A DNA stretch of 64,000 nucleotides from positions 62,001 through 126,000 of the forward strand of contig CAKUQQ010000002.1 of NCBI GenBank assembly GCA_934675575.1, read 5' to 3'. The stretch's first letter is position 1. Each line of letters begins with the position of its first letter. A model generated the notes under the pieces. The model did no database searches. It saw only the letters and a program-made list of their open reading frames with translations, and was not told the origin of the DNA. Shown one piece after another: positions 24,655 to 33,447 of this stretch. Both the position numbers and the translations under genes were made by a program. Source of the stretch: an uncultured Muribaculaceae bacterium. Its GTDB lineage: Bacteria; Bacteroidota; Bacteroidia; Bacteroidales; Muribaculaceae.

Positions 24655-26199
24655 ATGAGTAAAGAACACATTCTTTGGGCTGATGACGAAATCGACTTGC
24701 TGAAGCCGCACATTCTGTTTCTGAAAAACAAGGGATATGAAATTGAGACCGTGACCAACGGCCGCGACGCTCTCGACATGATACAGTCGCAAAACTTCAA
24801 CCTCATAATCCTTGATGAGAACATGCCAGGCATCAGCGGTCTTGAGACCTTGCAGCAAATTAAGCTGCTGCAACCCAATGTGCCGGTAATCATGATTACC
24901 AAGAGCGAGGAAGAGAACATCATGAACCAAGCCATAGGAAGCGAGATTGCCGACTACCTCATAAAACCGGTAAATCCCAACCAAATATTACTGTCGATAA
25001 AGAAGAACCTCCACAGCGATGCTCTTGTGGCTCAAAAGGCCTCGAGCGACTATCAGCAGGAGTTTATGAACATAGCTCAGAAGATAAACTCTGCCGCCAC
25101 AATCAACGACTGGTATGACGTGTATTCCACTCTTGTGCACTGGGAACTAACGCTGTCGAACGCCGACTCAGGCATGGACGAAATGTTGCGACTGCAAAAA
25201 ATTGAGGCCAACAGCGCATTTTGCAAGTTTGTGAAGCACAACTACGAGCACTGGCTCACCACCGATGACCACCCTCTGCGAAGCAACGAGGTGTTTAAGT
25301 CGAATGTGTTTCCGCTGCTCGATGCAGGCGAGAAAGTGTGCTTCGTGGTGATTGACAACTTCAGGCTCGACCAGTGGAAAACAATCAGCCCACTGCTCAG
25401 CGACTATTTCACAATAGACCAAGAGGGGCTCTACACCACAATCCTGCCCACAGCCACGCAATATGCGCGCAACGCCATTTTCTCCGGACTAATGCCGATA
25501 GACATAGAGCGCATGTTTCCGGAGTTGTGGGTAGATGAAGACGAGGACGAGGGCAAGAACCTAAACGAAGGGCCGCTAATCAGCACCTTAATCAATCGCT
25601 ATCGCCGTCACGACAAGTTCTCCTACAACAAGCTCAACGATTCCACAGCAGGAGAACGGCTAATGCAGAACTTCTCCAACCTCGACAACTACGACCTCAA
25701 CGTGCTGGTGTTCAACTTTGTTGACATCTTGTCGCATGCGCGCACAGAGTCGAAGATGATACGTGAGCTTGCCTACACCGACGAGGCTTATCGCTCACTC
25801 ACCGAATCATGGTTCAAAAACAGCTATGCCTTTGAGATTTTCAAACTCATAGCCGCCAAGGGCTGGAAAGTGGTTTTGACAACCGACCACGGCACCATAC
25901 GCGTGGAAAATGCCATCAAAGTGATTGGCGACCGCAACACCAACACAAATTTGCGCTACAAAGTGGGCAAAAACTTGAGCTACAACCCCAAGCAAGTGTT
26001 TGAGATAAAACACCCCAAACAGCTTGGCTTGCCTGCGCCCAACGTGTCGTCAACCTACATTTTCGCCACCAACCGCGATTTTCTGGCTTATCCCAACAAC
26101 TACAACCACTATGTGCAGTATTACAACGACACATTCCAGCATGGCGGCATATCCATGGAGGAAATGCTCGTGCCGCTGGTCACCATGTCGCCGAAATAA
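24655..26199 (+). CDS. porX: T9SS response regulator PorX
   Basis: 514 residues from Met at 24655 (MSKEHILWADDE). The N-terminal receiver domain (1-120) has the acidic pair Asp10/Asp11, phospho-acceptor Asp54 in LIILDENMPG, and LIKPVNP with the conserved Lys. A helical linker follows, then a PglZ/alkaline-phosphatase-superfamily domain (about 205-510) with VVIDNFRLDQW, LPTATQYARNAIFSG (the conserved Thr), FNFVDILSHARTE and LTTDHGT. PorX with histidine kinase PorY controls T9SS genes, and its effector domain acts on cyclic oligonucleotides in studied species. It is followed by tsaE after 85 bases, a common arrangement in Bacteroidota. Together with porW it shows that a T9SS is encoded. Confidence 0.95.
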   Translation: MSKEHILWADDEIDLLKPHILFLKNKGYEIETVTNGRDALDMIQSQNFNLIILDENMPGISGLETLQQIKLLQPNVPVIMITKSEEENIMNQAIGSEIADYLIKPVNPNQILLSIKKNLHSDALVAQKASSDYQQEFMNIAQKINSAATINDWYDVYSTLVHWELTLSNADSGMDEMLRLQKIEANSAFCKFVKHNYEHWLTTDDHPLRSNEVFKSNVFPLLDAGEKVCFVVIDNFRLDQWKTISPLLSDYFTIDQEGLYTTILPTATQYARNAIFSGLMPIDIERMFPELWVDEDEDEGKNLNEGPLISTLINRYRRHDKFSYNKLNDSTAGERLMQNFSNLDNYDLNVLVFNFVDILSHARTESKMIRELAYTDEAYRSLTESWFKNSYAFEIFKLIAAKGWKVVLTTDHGTIRVENAIKVIGDRNTNTNLRYKVGKNLSYNPKQVFEIKHPKQLGLPAPNVSSTYIFATNRDFLAYPNNYNHYVQYYNDTFQHGGISMEEMLVPLVTMSPK

Positions 26200-26231
26200 T
26201 AACAGCTCAGCGTAAACATATTAAAGCATTC

Positions 26232-26265
26232 TTTGCACTGCGCACATCAACTTGCACTATCTTTG
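26232..26265 (+). promoter_or_regulatory. Promoter of the tsaE-birA-LOG-adenosyltransferase operon
   Basis: TTTG (26232-26235) and TATCTTTG (26258-26265), 22 bases apart, 19 bases before the tsaE start. Confidence 0.65.
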
Positions 26266-26284
26266 CAAAACAAACATTGGAATT

Positions 26285-26725
26285 ATGAAGACTATAGAAA
26301 TTGCTATCGCAAACACTGACCAACTGCCCGAAGCTGCCCAAAAATTCATGGCAGAGATGGGCGACTACACTGTTTTTGCTTTCTACGGGCAAATGGGTGC
26401 CGGAAAAACCACGTTTATCAAAGCTCTTACCAAAGCTCTTGGTGTGGAGACCGACGTGACCAACTCACCATCGTTTGCCATAATCAACGAATATCGCAGC
26501 GACACCACAGCCGAACTGATTTATCACTTTGACTGCTACCGTCTTGAAAAAGAGGAGGAAGCCGAGGATATAGGTGCCGAAGACTACTTCGACTCAGGCG
26601 CTTTGTGCCTCATTGAGTGGCCAGAGCGCATAGAGAATCTGCTGCCCGACGACACCGTGCGTGTTGACATCACCGTGAACGATGACGACAGCCGCTCGCT
26701 CAAAATGACGTTCCCAGACGAGTAA
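26285..26725 (+). CDS. tsaE: tRNA threonylcarbamoyladenosine biosynthesis ATPase TsaE
   Basis: 146 residues from Met at 26285; an ATG 11 codons earlier overlaps the promoter. The Walker A motif is [14 protein letters not shown] (about 34-47), followed by [12 protein letters not shown] and the family motif [24 protein letters not shown], then LIEWPERI. TsaE is the ATPase that resets the TsaB-TsaD complex making t6A37 in ANN-decoding tRNAs. First gene of a tight plus-strand operon. Confidence 0.95.
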   Translation: MKTIEIAIANTDQLPEAAQKFMAEMGDYTVFAFYGQMGAGKTTFIKALTKALGVETDVTNSPSFAIINEYRSDTTAELIYHFDCYRLEKEEEAEDIGAEDYFDSGALCLIEWPERIENLLPDDTVRVDITVNDDDSRSLKMTFPDE

Positions 26726-26749
26726 ACCCACCTCCAAGCACACAGCTCT

Positions 26750-27502
26750 ATGCCACAATACATCTGCCTGCAAGAAGCAGAATCCACCAACACCCGCATG
26801 AAGGCCATGGCCTCACAGCTGCCGTCGGGCAGCGTGATTTACACGCCATGCCAAACCGCGGGGCGCGGTCAGAAAGACAACACGTGGGAGTCGGAGCCTG
26901 GCAAAAACCTTGCATTTTCGTTCTTGCTCAAGAACCCCAACCTTGCCGCAAACGAGCAATTCTACATAAGCGAGGCTTGCTCGCTTGCAGTGCTCGACAC
27001 ACTGTCGGCCTTTGCCGACGGATTTGCCATCAAATGGCCAAACGACATTTATCATGGCGACAACAAGATTTGTGGAATTCTGATAGAAAACGCCTTGTTT
27101 GACAAGCGTATTGGCTATTCCATAATCGGCATAGGCATAAACATCAATCAAGAGCGGTTCGTGAGCGATGCGCCAAACCCAATCTCGCTAAAAAACATCA
27201 CCGGCCGCGATTACGACCTCCAGGAGCTTCTGACCAATGTGTGTCAGCGCATAGAGGATTTGTGCGACTTCTCACAAGCCACGCCCACGTCGCTTGCAGC
27301 AACGCACAGCCGCTTTATGGCCCACCTATATCGTGCCGATGGCAAGATGCACCCCTGGGAGCTGCCCGACGGCACACGATTTGACGCCACCATAAGCGGC
27401 ATAGCCCCCGACGGCATACTCACGCTGACCAAAGCGAGTGGCGCGAGCAGAGATTTCGCATTCAAAGAAGTTAAACACGTCATTAAAAATATCACGATAT
27501 GA
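26750..27502 (+). CDS. birA: Biotin-[acetyl-CoA carboxylase] ligase
   Basis: 250 residues. It joins biotin to the carrier lysine of biotin-dependent carboxylases by way of biotinyl-AMP. Motifs: STNTRM near the N-terminus, QTAGRGQKDNTWESEPGKNL (the adenylate-binding loop), KWPNDIYHGDNKICGIL (catalytic Lys region) and IGIGININQ. A C-terminal SH3-like domain is present (TRFDATISGIAPDGILTL). No DNA-binding domain precedes it, so it is the monofunctional class. The stop overlaps the next start by 4 bases. Confidence 0.94.
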   Translation: MPQYICLQEAESTNTRMKAMASQLPSGSVIYTPCQTAGRGQKDNTWESEPGKNLAFSFLLKNPNLAANEQFYISEACSLAVLDTLSAFADGFAIKWPNDIYHGDNKICGILIENALFDKRIGYSIIGIGININQERFVSDAPNPISLKNITGRDYDLQELLTNVCQRIEDLCDFSQATPTSLAATHSRFMAHLYRADGKMHPWELPDGTRFDATISGIAPDGILTLTKASGASRDFAFKEVKHVIKNITI

Positions 27503-28053
27503 ACATTGTCGTTTATTGTTCATCATGCGCCAATTTGGCCGATGAATATGTTAAAAGCGCCGAAGCCCTCGGCCAGTGGATTGGCTCACACGGCCACACT
27601 CTGGTGTATGGCGGTGTGAATGCCGGACTCATGCACACTGTGGCACAAGCCACACACGATGCCGGCGGCAAGGTGATAGGCATCATTCCAGAGCGTTTTC
27701 GCAGCCGTGCCGACGAGCTCAACGACGAGGTGATATTCACCGCCGACCTCGCCGAGCGCAAAGCCGCAATGATTGAAATGGCCAACTTGTTTGTGGTGCT
27801 GCCTGGCGGCATAGGCACGCTCGATGAGTGGATTTCCACATTGTCGCAAATCATAGTGAACAAAGACGATTGCCGGAGCATGATAATCGTCAACACCCAC
27901 AACATGTATAAGGGCATGATTGAGCAAATTGCCGCCACTGGCGCATCGCCTTTTGCGCGCAGCAACAAGCTCGACCGCTACACAGTGGCAGCCGACACCG
28001 CACAACTCATAACCCAGCTAAACGCATCAACTGCCAACAACAATGAAAAGTAA
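27499..28053 (+). CDS. LOG-family (TIGR00730) Rossmann-fold phosphoribohydrolase
   Basis: 184 residues. Early motifs are IVVYCSSC, the glycine-rich HTLVYGGVNAGLM and, characteristic of the family, PGGIGTLDEW (PGGxGTxxE, about 111-119), preceded by a conserved Arg/Lys segment (AERKAAM). Family members release a nucleobase from a nucleoside 5'-monophosphate (LOG cytokinin activation in plants); the substrate in this bacterium is unknown. It overlaps birA by 4 bases and the following adenosyltransferase by 11. Confidence 0.88.
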   Translation: MNIVVYCSSCANLADEYVKSAEALGQWIGSHGHTLVYGGVNAGLMHTVAQATHDAGGKVIGIIPERFRSRADELNDEVIFTADLAERKAAMIEMANLFVVLPGGIGTLDEWISTLSQIIVNKDDCRSMIIVNTHNMYKGMIEQIAATGASPFARSNKLDRYTVAADTAQLITQLNASTANNNEK

Positions 28054-28606
28054 AGTATATACGCTGACTGGCGACAAAGGCACCACCGCACTGGTGGGCG
28101 GAAAACGCGTGGCAAAAGACTGCGTGAGGGTGGAAGCCTATGGCACGGTTGATGAGCTGAACTCCAACATCGGATTGCTGATACACGACTTGCCCACCGG
28201 CGTGGCGACAACTTTCGCCCCCCTGCTCCACAAGGTGCAATGCAAGTTGTTCAACATAGGGGCATATCTTGCCACCGAACCAACAGACGACGGTCAAACG
28301 GTGCATGGCCTATGCGATAACGACGTGACCGACATAGAGCACGCCATCGACGAAATGGACGCTAAACTGCCAATGCTCAAGGGATTTATTCTGCCAGGAG
28401 GCTGTCAAGCGGCATGCCGCGCCGACGTGTGCCGCACCATAGCTCGCCGAGCCGAGCGCCGCACAGTGGCACTGGCAAGAGAAGGCGTTGTGTCGCCACT
28501 TGCACTGAAATTTCTAAACCGCCTGAGTGACTTCTTTTTTGTTTTTGCAAGATTTAACAATATGGCTTCCCAAATTGATGAAATTTATTGGGATAAAAAT
28601 TGCTAA
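28043..28606 (+). CDS. Cob(I)alamin adenosyltransferase, PduO type
   Basis: 187 residues. It makes adenosylcobalamin from cob(I)alamin and ATP. The N-terminal ATP-binding stretch is YTLTGDKGTTALVGGKRVAKD (first 20 or so residues), followed by VEAYGTVDELNSNIGLL, the helical ILPGGCQAACRADVCRTIARRAER with catalytic Arg/Asp positions, and FLNRLSDFFFVFAR near the end. This supports B12-dependent metabolism. It is the last gene of the tsaE operon by spacing. Confidence 0.93.
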   Translation: MKSKVYTLTGDKGTTALVGGKRVAKDCVRVEAYGTVDELNSNIGLLIHDLPTGVATTFAPLLHKVQCKLFNIGAYLATEPTDDGQTVHGLCDNDVTDIEHAIDEMDAKLPMLKGFILPGGCQAACRADVCRTIARRAERRTVALAREGVVSPLALKFLNRLSDFFFVFARFNNMASQIDEIYWDKNC

Positions 28607-28621
28607 TTTAAAATATAGTCG

Positions 28622-28629
28622 TACTTTTG
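28622..28629 (+). promoter_or_regulatory. Promoter of the DUF2795 gene (-7 element)
   Basis: TACTTTTG, 42 bases upstream of the start. A strong AGGAGG ribosome site precedes the ATG, unusual for this phylum. Confidence 0.5.
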
Positions 28630-28670
28630 CGCAAATTTCATAAACAGGATTTTAAACAGGAGGAATCGAT

Positions 28671-28895
28671 ATGTATTGGACGTTGGAATTAGCATCAAAG
28701 CTCGAAGATGCCCCATGGCCCGCAACCAAAGATGAACTCATCGACTATGCCCAGCGCAGCGGTGCACCTATGGAGGTAATCGAAAATCTTCAGGAAATTG
28801 AAGACGAAGGTGAAACGTATGAATCCATTGAAGACATTTGGCCCGACTATCCAACCAATGACGAGGACTTTTTCTTCAACGAAGACGAGTATTAA
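28671..28895 (+). CDS. DUF2795-type small acidic protein
   Basis: 74 residues: MYWTLELASKLEDAPWPATKDELIDYAQ, then GAPMEVIENLQEIEDEGETY, and an acidic tail ending NEDEY. The pattern A-x-W-P-A-T-K-x-E-L-I-D-Y-A matches DUF2795, small soluble proteins of unknown function widespread in Bacteroidota. AGGAGG eight bases before the ATG supports this start and suggests strong translation. Two terminator hairpins follow. Confidence 0.85.
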   Translation: MYWTLELASKLEDAPWPATKDELIDYAQRSGAPMEVIENLQEIEDEGETYESIEDIWPDYPTNDEDFFFNEDEY

Positions 28896-28907
28896 TCGCT
28901 AAAAAAC

Positions 28908-28979
28908 TGAGCCGACAGGCTCAAAATTTTGAATATAAGTGATATGAGAATTTTCCAGAGATTCTCATATCACTTTTTT
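28908..28979 (+). terminator. Double terminator after the DUF2795 gene
   Basis: First hairpin GAGCC-GACA-GGCTC followed by AAAATTTT (28909-28930); second, stronger hairpin AGTGATATGAGAA/TTCTCATATCACT followed by TTTTTT (28938-28979). Confidence 0.85.
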
Positions 28980-29188
28980 CGTGTCTTTACGAGCCATAAA
29001 TCAATTTAGTCTTTGCAAGCTAAAATAATTGAAGATGTGTGCCGCGTTTAATTCCCATGACGTAACATTTTTGTTACTTGTTACACTTTTTGTTAAGCCA
29101 TATCGCGTTGAGAGCACCACTTCTTATATTCCACAAGGTTTTACTCTACATTTTTGTGGAATTACTTTCAAAATTTGCAAATATCTAT

Positions 29189-29196
29189 TACTTTTG
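29189..29196 (+). promoter_or_regulatory. Promoter of the TPR-protein gene (-7 element)
   Basis: TACTTTTG, 49 bases upstream of the start codon. The 200 bases before it are A/T-rich and hold no gene. Confidence 0.5.
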
Positions 29197-29244
29197 TATT
29201 TTGAAAACAAATAAGAAATTTTAATATTTTAGTTATCAAATAAA

Positions 29245-29925
29245 ATGGCTAAGAACGATAATCAAAATGCTCGCACATCACTTGAGGAATTCAACGATTC
29301 TCTCTCTTCGATTGAGCAGAAAGTAGAAGAAAACAAGAAATATGTTTATTGGACCGGTGGTGCAGTGCTCGCCATTGTGGTGCTGGCTCTCATCTACATA
29401 TACGGTTTCAGAAACCCAGGCATCAAAAACGCCAAAGAGGACATCTCGAAAGCCGACATGGAGCTGTTCCAAGGCAACGATTCCCTTGCCCTCAAAGACT
29501 ATGAGAAAGTGGCAGGCGAATACAGCAACAGCGCAAGCAACCGCGCCAACCTCAATGCTGCTATCCTGCTTTATCAGAAAGGCAAGTATCAAGAGGCTGC
29601 CGACTACCTCAACGACTTCAGCGCAAAAGGCAACCTTGTGGGTCCGGCATCACAATCTCTGCTTGGCGACTGCTATGTGAATCTCAAGAAATATGACGAC
29701 GCAGTTAAGGCTTTCGACAAAGCCATTTCGCTGTCGAAAGACAATGTTGACTACACTCCACTCTTCATGATGAAGAAAGCCACAGTGCTCCGCGCACAAA
29801 AGAAATATGCCGACGAAGCAACCGTGTATCAAACAATCAAGGACAAGTTCCCTGCATTCCAAAACGACTTCCGCGTCAACATCGACAAATATCTGGAGCG
29901 TGCTTTGGCACAATCAGGCAAATAA
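29245..29925 (+). CDS. Membrane-anchored tetratricopeptide repeat protein
   Basis: 226 residues. A short cytoplasmic N-terminus (about 1-32) precedes one membrane helix (about 34-55, YWTGGAVLAIVVLALIYIYG) and a periplasmic TPR region (about 65-220): FQGNDSLALKDYEKVAGEY, ANLNAAILLYQKGKYQEAADYL, LLGDCYVNLKKYDDAVKAFDKAISL. The layout resembles YfgM-like proteins, which help proteins leaving the Sec translocon, but membership is not certain. It is monocistronic between its own promoter and terminator. Confidence 0.85.
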   Translation: MAKNDNQNARTSLEEFNDSLSSIEQKVEENKKYVYWTGGAVLAIVVLALIYIYGFRNPGIKNAKEDISKADMELFQGNDSLALKDYEKVAGEYSNSASNRANLNAAILLYQKGKYQEAADYLNDFSAKGNLVGPASQSLLGDCYVNLKKYDDAVKAFDKAISLSKDNVDYTPLFMMKKATVLRAQKKYADEATVYQTIKDKFPAFQNDFRVNIDKYLERALAQSGK

Positions 29926-29957
29926 CAGAAAAAATATAATCACAACAACTATAATGG

Positions 29958-29988
29958 AAAGGTTGAGCCGAAAGGTTCAACCTTTTTT
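29958..29988 (+). terminator. Intrinsic terminator of the TPR-protein gene
   Basis: AAGGTTGA pairs with TTCAACCTT and is followed by TTTT. Confidence 0.8.
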
Positions 29989-30010
29989 GGCATATATCAC
30001 CCAAAGTGCT

Positions 30011-30018
30011 TATTTTTG
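30011..30018 (+). promoter_or_regulatory. Promoter of pyrH (-7 element)
   Basis: TATTTTTG, 86 bases upstream of the pyrH start. Confidence 0.55.
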
Positions 30019-30103
30019 CACATACCTGCCTCGGCCCACTTTTTCACTGTGCTGCAAGGCTACAACTCGATTTTTTTAAAACAAAAAAAACATACAAATC
30101 AAA

Positions 30104-30814
30104 ATGAAAAACAATTTCAAACGCATTCTGCTAAAGCTCAGTGGAGAGTCACTCATGGGCGAGCAAGGATATGGCATCGACAACAACAGGCTCAACGACT
30201 ATGCCGAGCAAATCAAGGAAATAGTTGACGCTGGAGTGCAAGTAGCCATCGTGATAGGTGGCGGCAACATTTTCAGAGGCCTTAAAGGCGCAGCACAAGG
30301 TTTCGACCGTGTGAAAGGCGACCAGATGGGCATGCTTGCCACTGTCATCAACTCCCTCGCCCTCTCATCGGCACTCAACCACATAGGTCAACCGGCAAAA
30401 GTCCTAACGGCCATCAACATGTTCCCCATAGGCGAACAATACAGCAAATGGCGCGCAATAGAGGCTATGGAACATGGCACGGTGGCCATCATGTCGTGTG
30501 GCACAGGCAACCCATTCTTCACAACCGACACCGGCTCTTCATTGCGCGGCATTGAGGTGGAGGCCGATGTTATGCTCAAGGGAACACGCGTTGACGGTGT
30601 ATATACCGCCGACCCGGAAAAAGACCCGGCGGCCACCAAGTTCGACAAAATCACCTACGACGAAGTGGTGAAGCGCGGACTCAAAGTGATGGACATGACA
30701 GCCATTATCATGTGCAAGGAAAACAACCTGCCAATTTATGTGTTCAACATGGACCAAAAAGGAAACCTCAAGAAAGTGATCGACGGCGAAAACATAGGCA
30801 CACTCGTCTATTAA
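30104..30814 (+). CDS. pyrH: Uridylate kinase
   Basis: 236 residues, the normal length. It phosphorylates UMP to UDP with ATP and belongs to the amino-acid kinase fold. Motifs: RILLKLSGESLMG at the N-terminus, VIGGGNIFRG (about 48-57), DQMGMLATVINSLAL, TGNPFFTTDTGSSLRGIE and KGTRVDGVYTADPEKDP. An essential step of pyrimidine nucleotide synthesis. It has its own promoter and terminator. Confidence 0.97.
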   Translation: MKNNFKRILLKLSGESLMGEQGYGIDNNRLNDYAEQIKEIVDAGVQVAIVIGGGNIFRGLKGAAQGFDRVKGDQMGMLATVINSLALSSALNHIGQPAKVLTAINMFPIGEQYSKWRAIEAMEHGTVAIMSCGTGNPFFTTDTGSSLRGIEVEADVMLKGTRVDGVYTADPEKDPAATKFDKITYDEVVKRGLKVMDMTAIIMCKENNLPIYVFNMDQKGNLKKVIDGENIGTLVY

Positions 30815-30845
30815 GCCAGGCCAATCACGACATAAAGCAACACAC

Positions 30846-30890
30846 AAGGCAGGCGACCACACAGCTTTTGGTGCGCCTGCCTTGCTTTTT
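30846..30890 (+). terminator. Intrinsic terminator of pyrH
   Basis: AAGGCAGGCG pairs with CGCCTGCCTT and is followed by GCTTTTT. Confidence 0.85.
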
Positions 30891-30968
30891 CACGTAGGAG
30901 GCAATGCTTTTTGCCATCGCCAAAATAAAAAGCTGTCTATTACGAACATAGATTTCGCACATACGCCT

Positions 30969-30976
30969 TATATTTG
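30969..30976 (+). promoter_or_regulatory. Candidate promoter of the WYL gene and its leader
   Basis: TATATTTG, about 285 bases upstream of the WYL start codon, which would give a leader of about 270 bases carrying the structure at 31055-31171. Confidence 0.45.
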
Positions 30977-31054
30977 CACTGTGTAATGCGACAAACCACC
31001 TTGTCAATCTACTCAACAGAAAAAACATTTGGTGGACAACAAATAAGAAATGAT

Positions 31055-31171
31055 ACCGCTACATGAGACAGCATTTGACCAAACAAAGCAAGGCAAGAGC
31101 AAGCGTAGCAGCAAATGGCTCACCTGCCACCAGATTACCCCTCCACAGGTAGAAACCAACACTATAGCGGT
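31055..31171 (+). other. Predicted three-way-junction RNA structure in the WYL leader
   Basis: Outer arms ACCGCTA (31055-31061) and TAGCGGT (31165-31171) enclose two hairpins: AGCATTTG (31070-31077) with CAAATG-(G)-CT (31112-31120), and ACCTG (31122-31126) with CAGGT (31146-31150). No known riboswitch class is matched. It could be a cis-regulatory leader or a separate small RNA. Confidence 0.35.
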
Positions 31172-31260
31172 GCCCCTCGCATCTAAGCAAAAGTATGAAT
31201 AGTCTAAAAAACCACAAAAACAAACATAGCAATTAAGCAGCAACAAAAGGAGAAAAAATC

Positions 31261-32322
31261 ATGCCAACAAACAAAAACGCCTTAACACGAATCAAAATTT
31301 TAGACAAGCTCCTGAGCGACCATTTCCACAACTACACAATAGACGACATGGTGGAAAAGGTGAACCAATATATGAGCGAAAACTATTGCGACACCAATGG
31401 CGTGAGCCGCAGAACCATAGAAAAAGACATCAGATACATAGAATATGAAATGCCCGACAAAGCCGAAATCAAGCGCACCCTCGCCACCGACGGCTCAAAA
31501 CGGCGTTTTCTGCACTATGCCGACAAGACATTCTCACTGTTTAAGGAAGAACTGACACCCGAAGAGGCAAGCCTGCTAAACGAGACATTTGCCATCTTAG
31601 GCCAGTTCGACGGTCTGCCAAACTTCGGCGAAATAGAGCGGTTCAGGTCAGGCCTCAACAAATACGGCCACGAACAAACGCCAAAGCACATCATTTCATT
31701 CTCCAAAAATTCTGTGGGCAACTCCAACATCATAGGCCGGCTGTTCACCGCCATATCGCAAAAACAAGTAATCATGCTGCACTATCACACGTTCAAGGAG
31801 CCCCACGTGGTCACCGACTACAAGCTCCACCCTTATCTGCTCAAAGAATATAGCAGCCGCTGGTTTTTGTTTGCAGCCAACACCGACAACAACCAGATAC
31901 TCAATTTCGCGCTCGACCGCATTGTGGACTTTGAGCCACTGCCAGCGCACAAATACATACCCTACAACGGCGACATCAACGACATTTTTGAGGACATCAT
32001 AGGCGTTACGCTCACCGATGAACCTGTGCACAAAATCATCTTCTGGGTTAGCGACAACTCATGCGACTATGTGGCAACAAAGCCCCTGCACGCATCACAG
32101 CGCAACATCAGCGGCAGCAAGGACGAGGCCATGAGAAAGAAATATCCGTTTCTGCACGGCGGACGTTTTTTCCGCATTGATTGCCGGGAAAATTACGAAC
32201 TGATTCGTGAGCCCACAAGCTTCGGCAAAGACCTGCTTGTGCTTGAGCCACAAGAAATCCAGAACGATGTGTTTCAGCACATAAGCAAAGTTTTTGCAAA
32301 ATACCAAGAAATTCGAAAATAG
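31261..32322 (+). CDS. WYL-domain transcriptional regulator
   Basis: 353 residues. The N-terminal winged-helix part is about 5-65 (LTRIKILDKLLSDHFHNYTIDDMVEKVN, then GVSRRTIEKDIRYIEYEMP as the recognition segment). The WYL domain lies at about 160-235 (AISQKQVIMLHYHTFKEPHVVTDYKLHPYLLKEYSSRWFLFA). A C-terminal extension (WCX-like) covers about 255-345. WYL proteins sense small nucleic-acid ligands or nucleotides and often control stress or defence genes; no defence genes are next to it. The preceding leader of about 270 bases is unusually long. Confidence 0.88.
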   Translation: MPTNKNALTRIKILDKLLSDHFHNYTIDDMVEKVNQYMSENYCDTNGVSRRTIEKDIRYIEYEMPDKAEIKRTLATDGSKRRFLHYADKTFSLFKEELTPEEASLLNETFAILGQFDGLPNFGEIERFRSGLNKYGHEQTPKHIISFSKNSVGNSNIIGRLFTAISQKQVIMLHYHTFKEPHVVTDYKLHPYLLKEYSSRWFLFAANTDNNQILNFALDRIVDFEPLPAHKYIPYNGDINDIFEDIIGVTLTDEPVHKIIFWVSDNSCDYVATKPLHASQRNISGSKDEAMRKKYPFLHGGRFFRIDCRENYELIREPTSFGKDLLVLEPQEIQNDVFQHISKVFAKYQEIRK

Positions 32323-32421
32323 GCTTCGTACCCATCATATACCTTTGCAGCGCAAAACGGAAACGAAATCCGCCTCGCGTGCCATACAGGAAAAACAGAA
32401 TGAATAAAGCCTCGAAATCCG

Positions 32422-33447
32422 TCAGAGAAGCTTAATGAGCTCGTCAATTTGCTCGTCGGTTGTAGCCCATGACGTGGCAAACCTTATCACGCTGTGGTCT
32501 TTGCCTATTGCCTCATTGAAGTTAAAGCCTATATTTTTCTTCAACTCAAGCATTTTACGGTTTTCAACCACCACAAACTGCTGATTTGTGGGCGACTCCA
32601 AATACACCGGGTAGCCCTTGGCTTCAAGAGCCGCACGCAAGCGCATGGCCTTGTCAACGGCGTTTTTAGAGATTTTAAGGTAGAGGTCGTCAGTGAACAG
32701 CGTGTCAAACTGCAAGCCAAGCAGCCAGCCCTTGGCAAGCAAAGCACCGCGGTTTTTTATGTAGCCGAGTGTTAGTTTTATATCCGGATTGGTAATCACC
32801 ACGGCCTCACCAAACAGTGCGCCTATCTTGGTTCCGCCAAAGTAGAAAGCGTCGCACAGTCGTGCTATGTCGGGCAGCCACAAGTCATTGTCCTTAGCCA
32901 CAAGGCCATAACCAAGCCTGGCACCGTCCATATACAGATAAAGGCCGTAACGGTCGCACACCTCACGCAAGTCCTGCATCTCGGTGAGCGAATAAATTGT
33001 GCCATATTCCGTCGGGTTTGAAATATAGGCAGCCTTCGGCACCACTATGTGCTCATAGCCATAGCCGCTCGAATAAAATTCTTTCAGATACTGAGCCAAC
33101 GTCTGAGCCGAGAGTTTTCCCTCCTTGCCCTCAACCGACATGATTTTGTGGCCACACGCCTCTATGGCGCCAGCCTCATGGCAGTTGATATGCCCCGACT
33201 CCACCGAGATTACACCCTCGTTGTGCGACAATAGCGCGTCAATCACAATGGCGTTGGTCTGAGTGCCGCCCACCAAAAACTGCACATTGGCATTGGGAGC
33301 CTTGCAGGCCTTGCGTATTTTTTCACGGGCACTGTCACAATATTGGTCATGACCATAACCAGGGTTTTTGTCGAGGTTGATTTCGGCAAGTCGTTTTAAG
33401 ATTGCAGGGTGGGCACCCTCCATGTAGTCGCTGTTGAATTTTATCAT
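32422..33447 (-). CDS. Low-specificity L-threonine aldolase
   Basis: 341 residues; PLP-dependent fold-type I. It cleaves threonine/allo-threonine to glycine and acetaldehyde. Motifs: FNSDYMEGAHPAIL near the start, YGHDQYCDSAREKI, VGGTQTNAIVIDALL, ESGHINCHEAGAIEACGHK, LYMDGARLGYGL and FYFGGTKIGALFGEAVV, where the Lys is the expected PLP site. No partner genes are adjacent and no clear promoter motif was found upstream. Confidence 0.88.
   Translation of the reverse strand: MIKFNSDYMEGAHPAILKRLAEINLDKNPGYGHDQYCDSAREKIRKACKAPNANVQFLVGGTQTNAIVIDALLSHNEGVISVESGHINCHEAGAIEACGHKIMSVEGKEGKLSAQTLAQYLKEFYSSGYGYEHIVVPKAAYISNPTEYGTIYSLTEMQDLREVCDRYGLYLYMDGARLGYGLVAKDNDLWLPDIARLCDAFYFGGTKIGALFGEAVVITNPDIKLTLGYIKNRGALLAKGWLLGLQFDTLFTDDLYLKISKNAVDKAMRLRAALEAKGYPVYLESPTNQQFVVVENRKMLELKKNIGFNFNEAIGKDHSVIRFATSWATTDEQIDELIKLL

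Noticed and set aside
29029..29214. 61-codon plus-strand frame before the TPR gene
   Set aside because: No ribosome site or conserved feature; it overlaps the promoter of the next gene.
31013..31246. Minus-strand resemblance to a cobalamin riboswitch (GGTAATCTGGTGG...) and a 77-codon frame
   Set aside because: The core G/C pairing of the B12 element is absent and nothing suitable lies downstream on that strand; the frame has no ribosome site.
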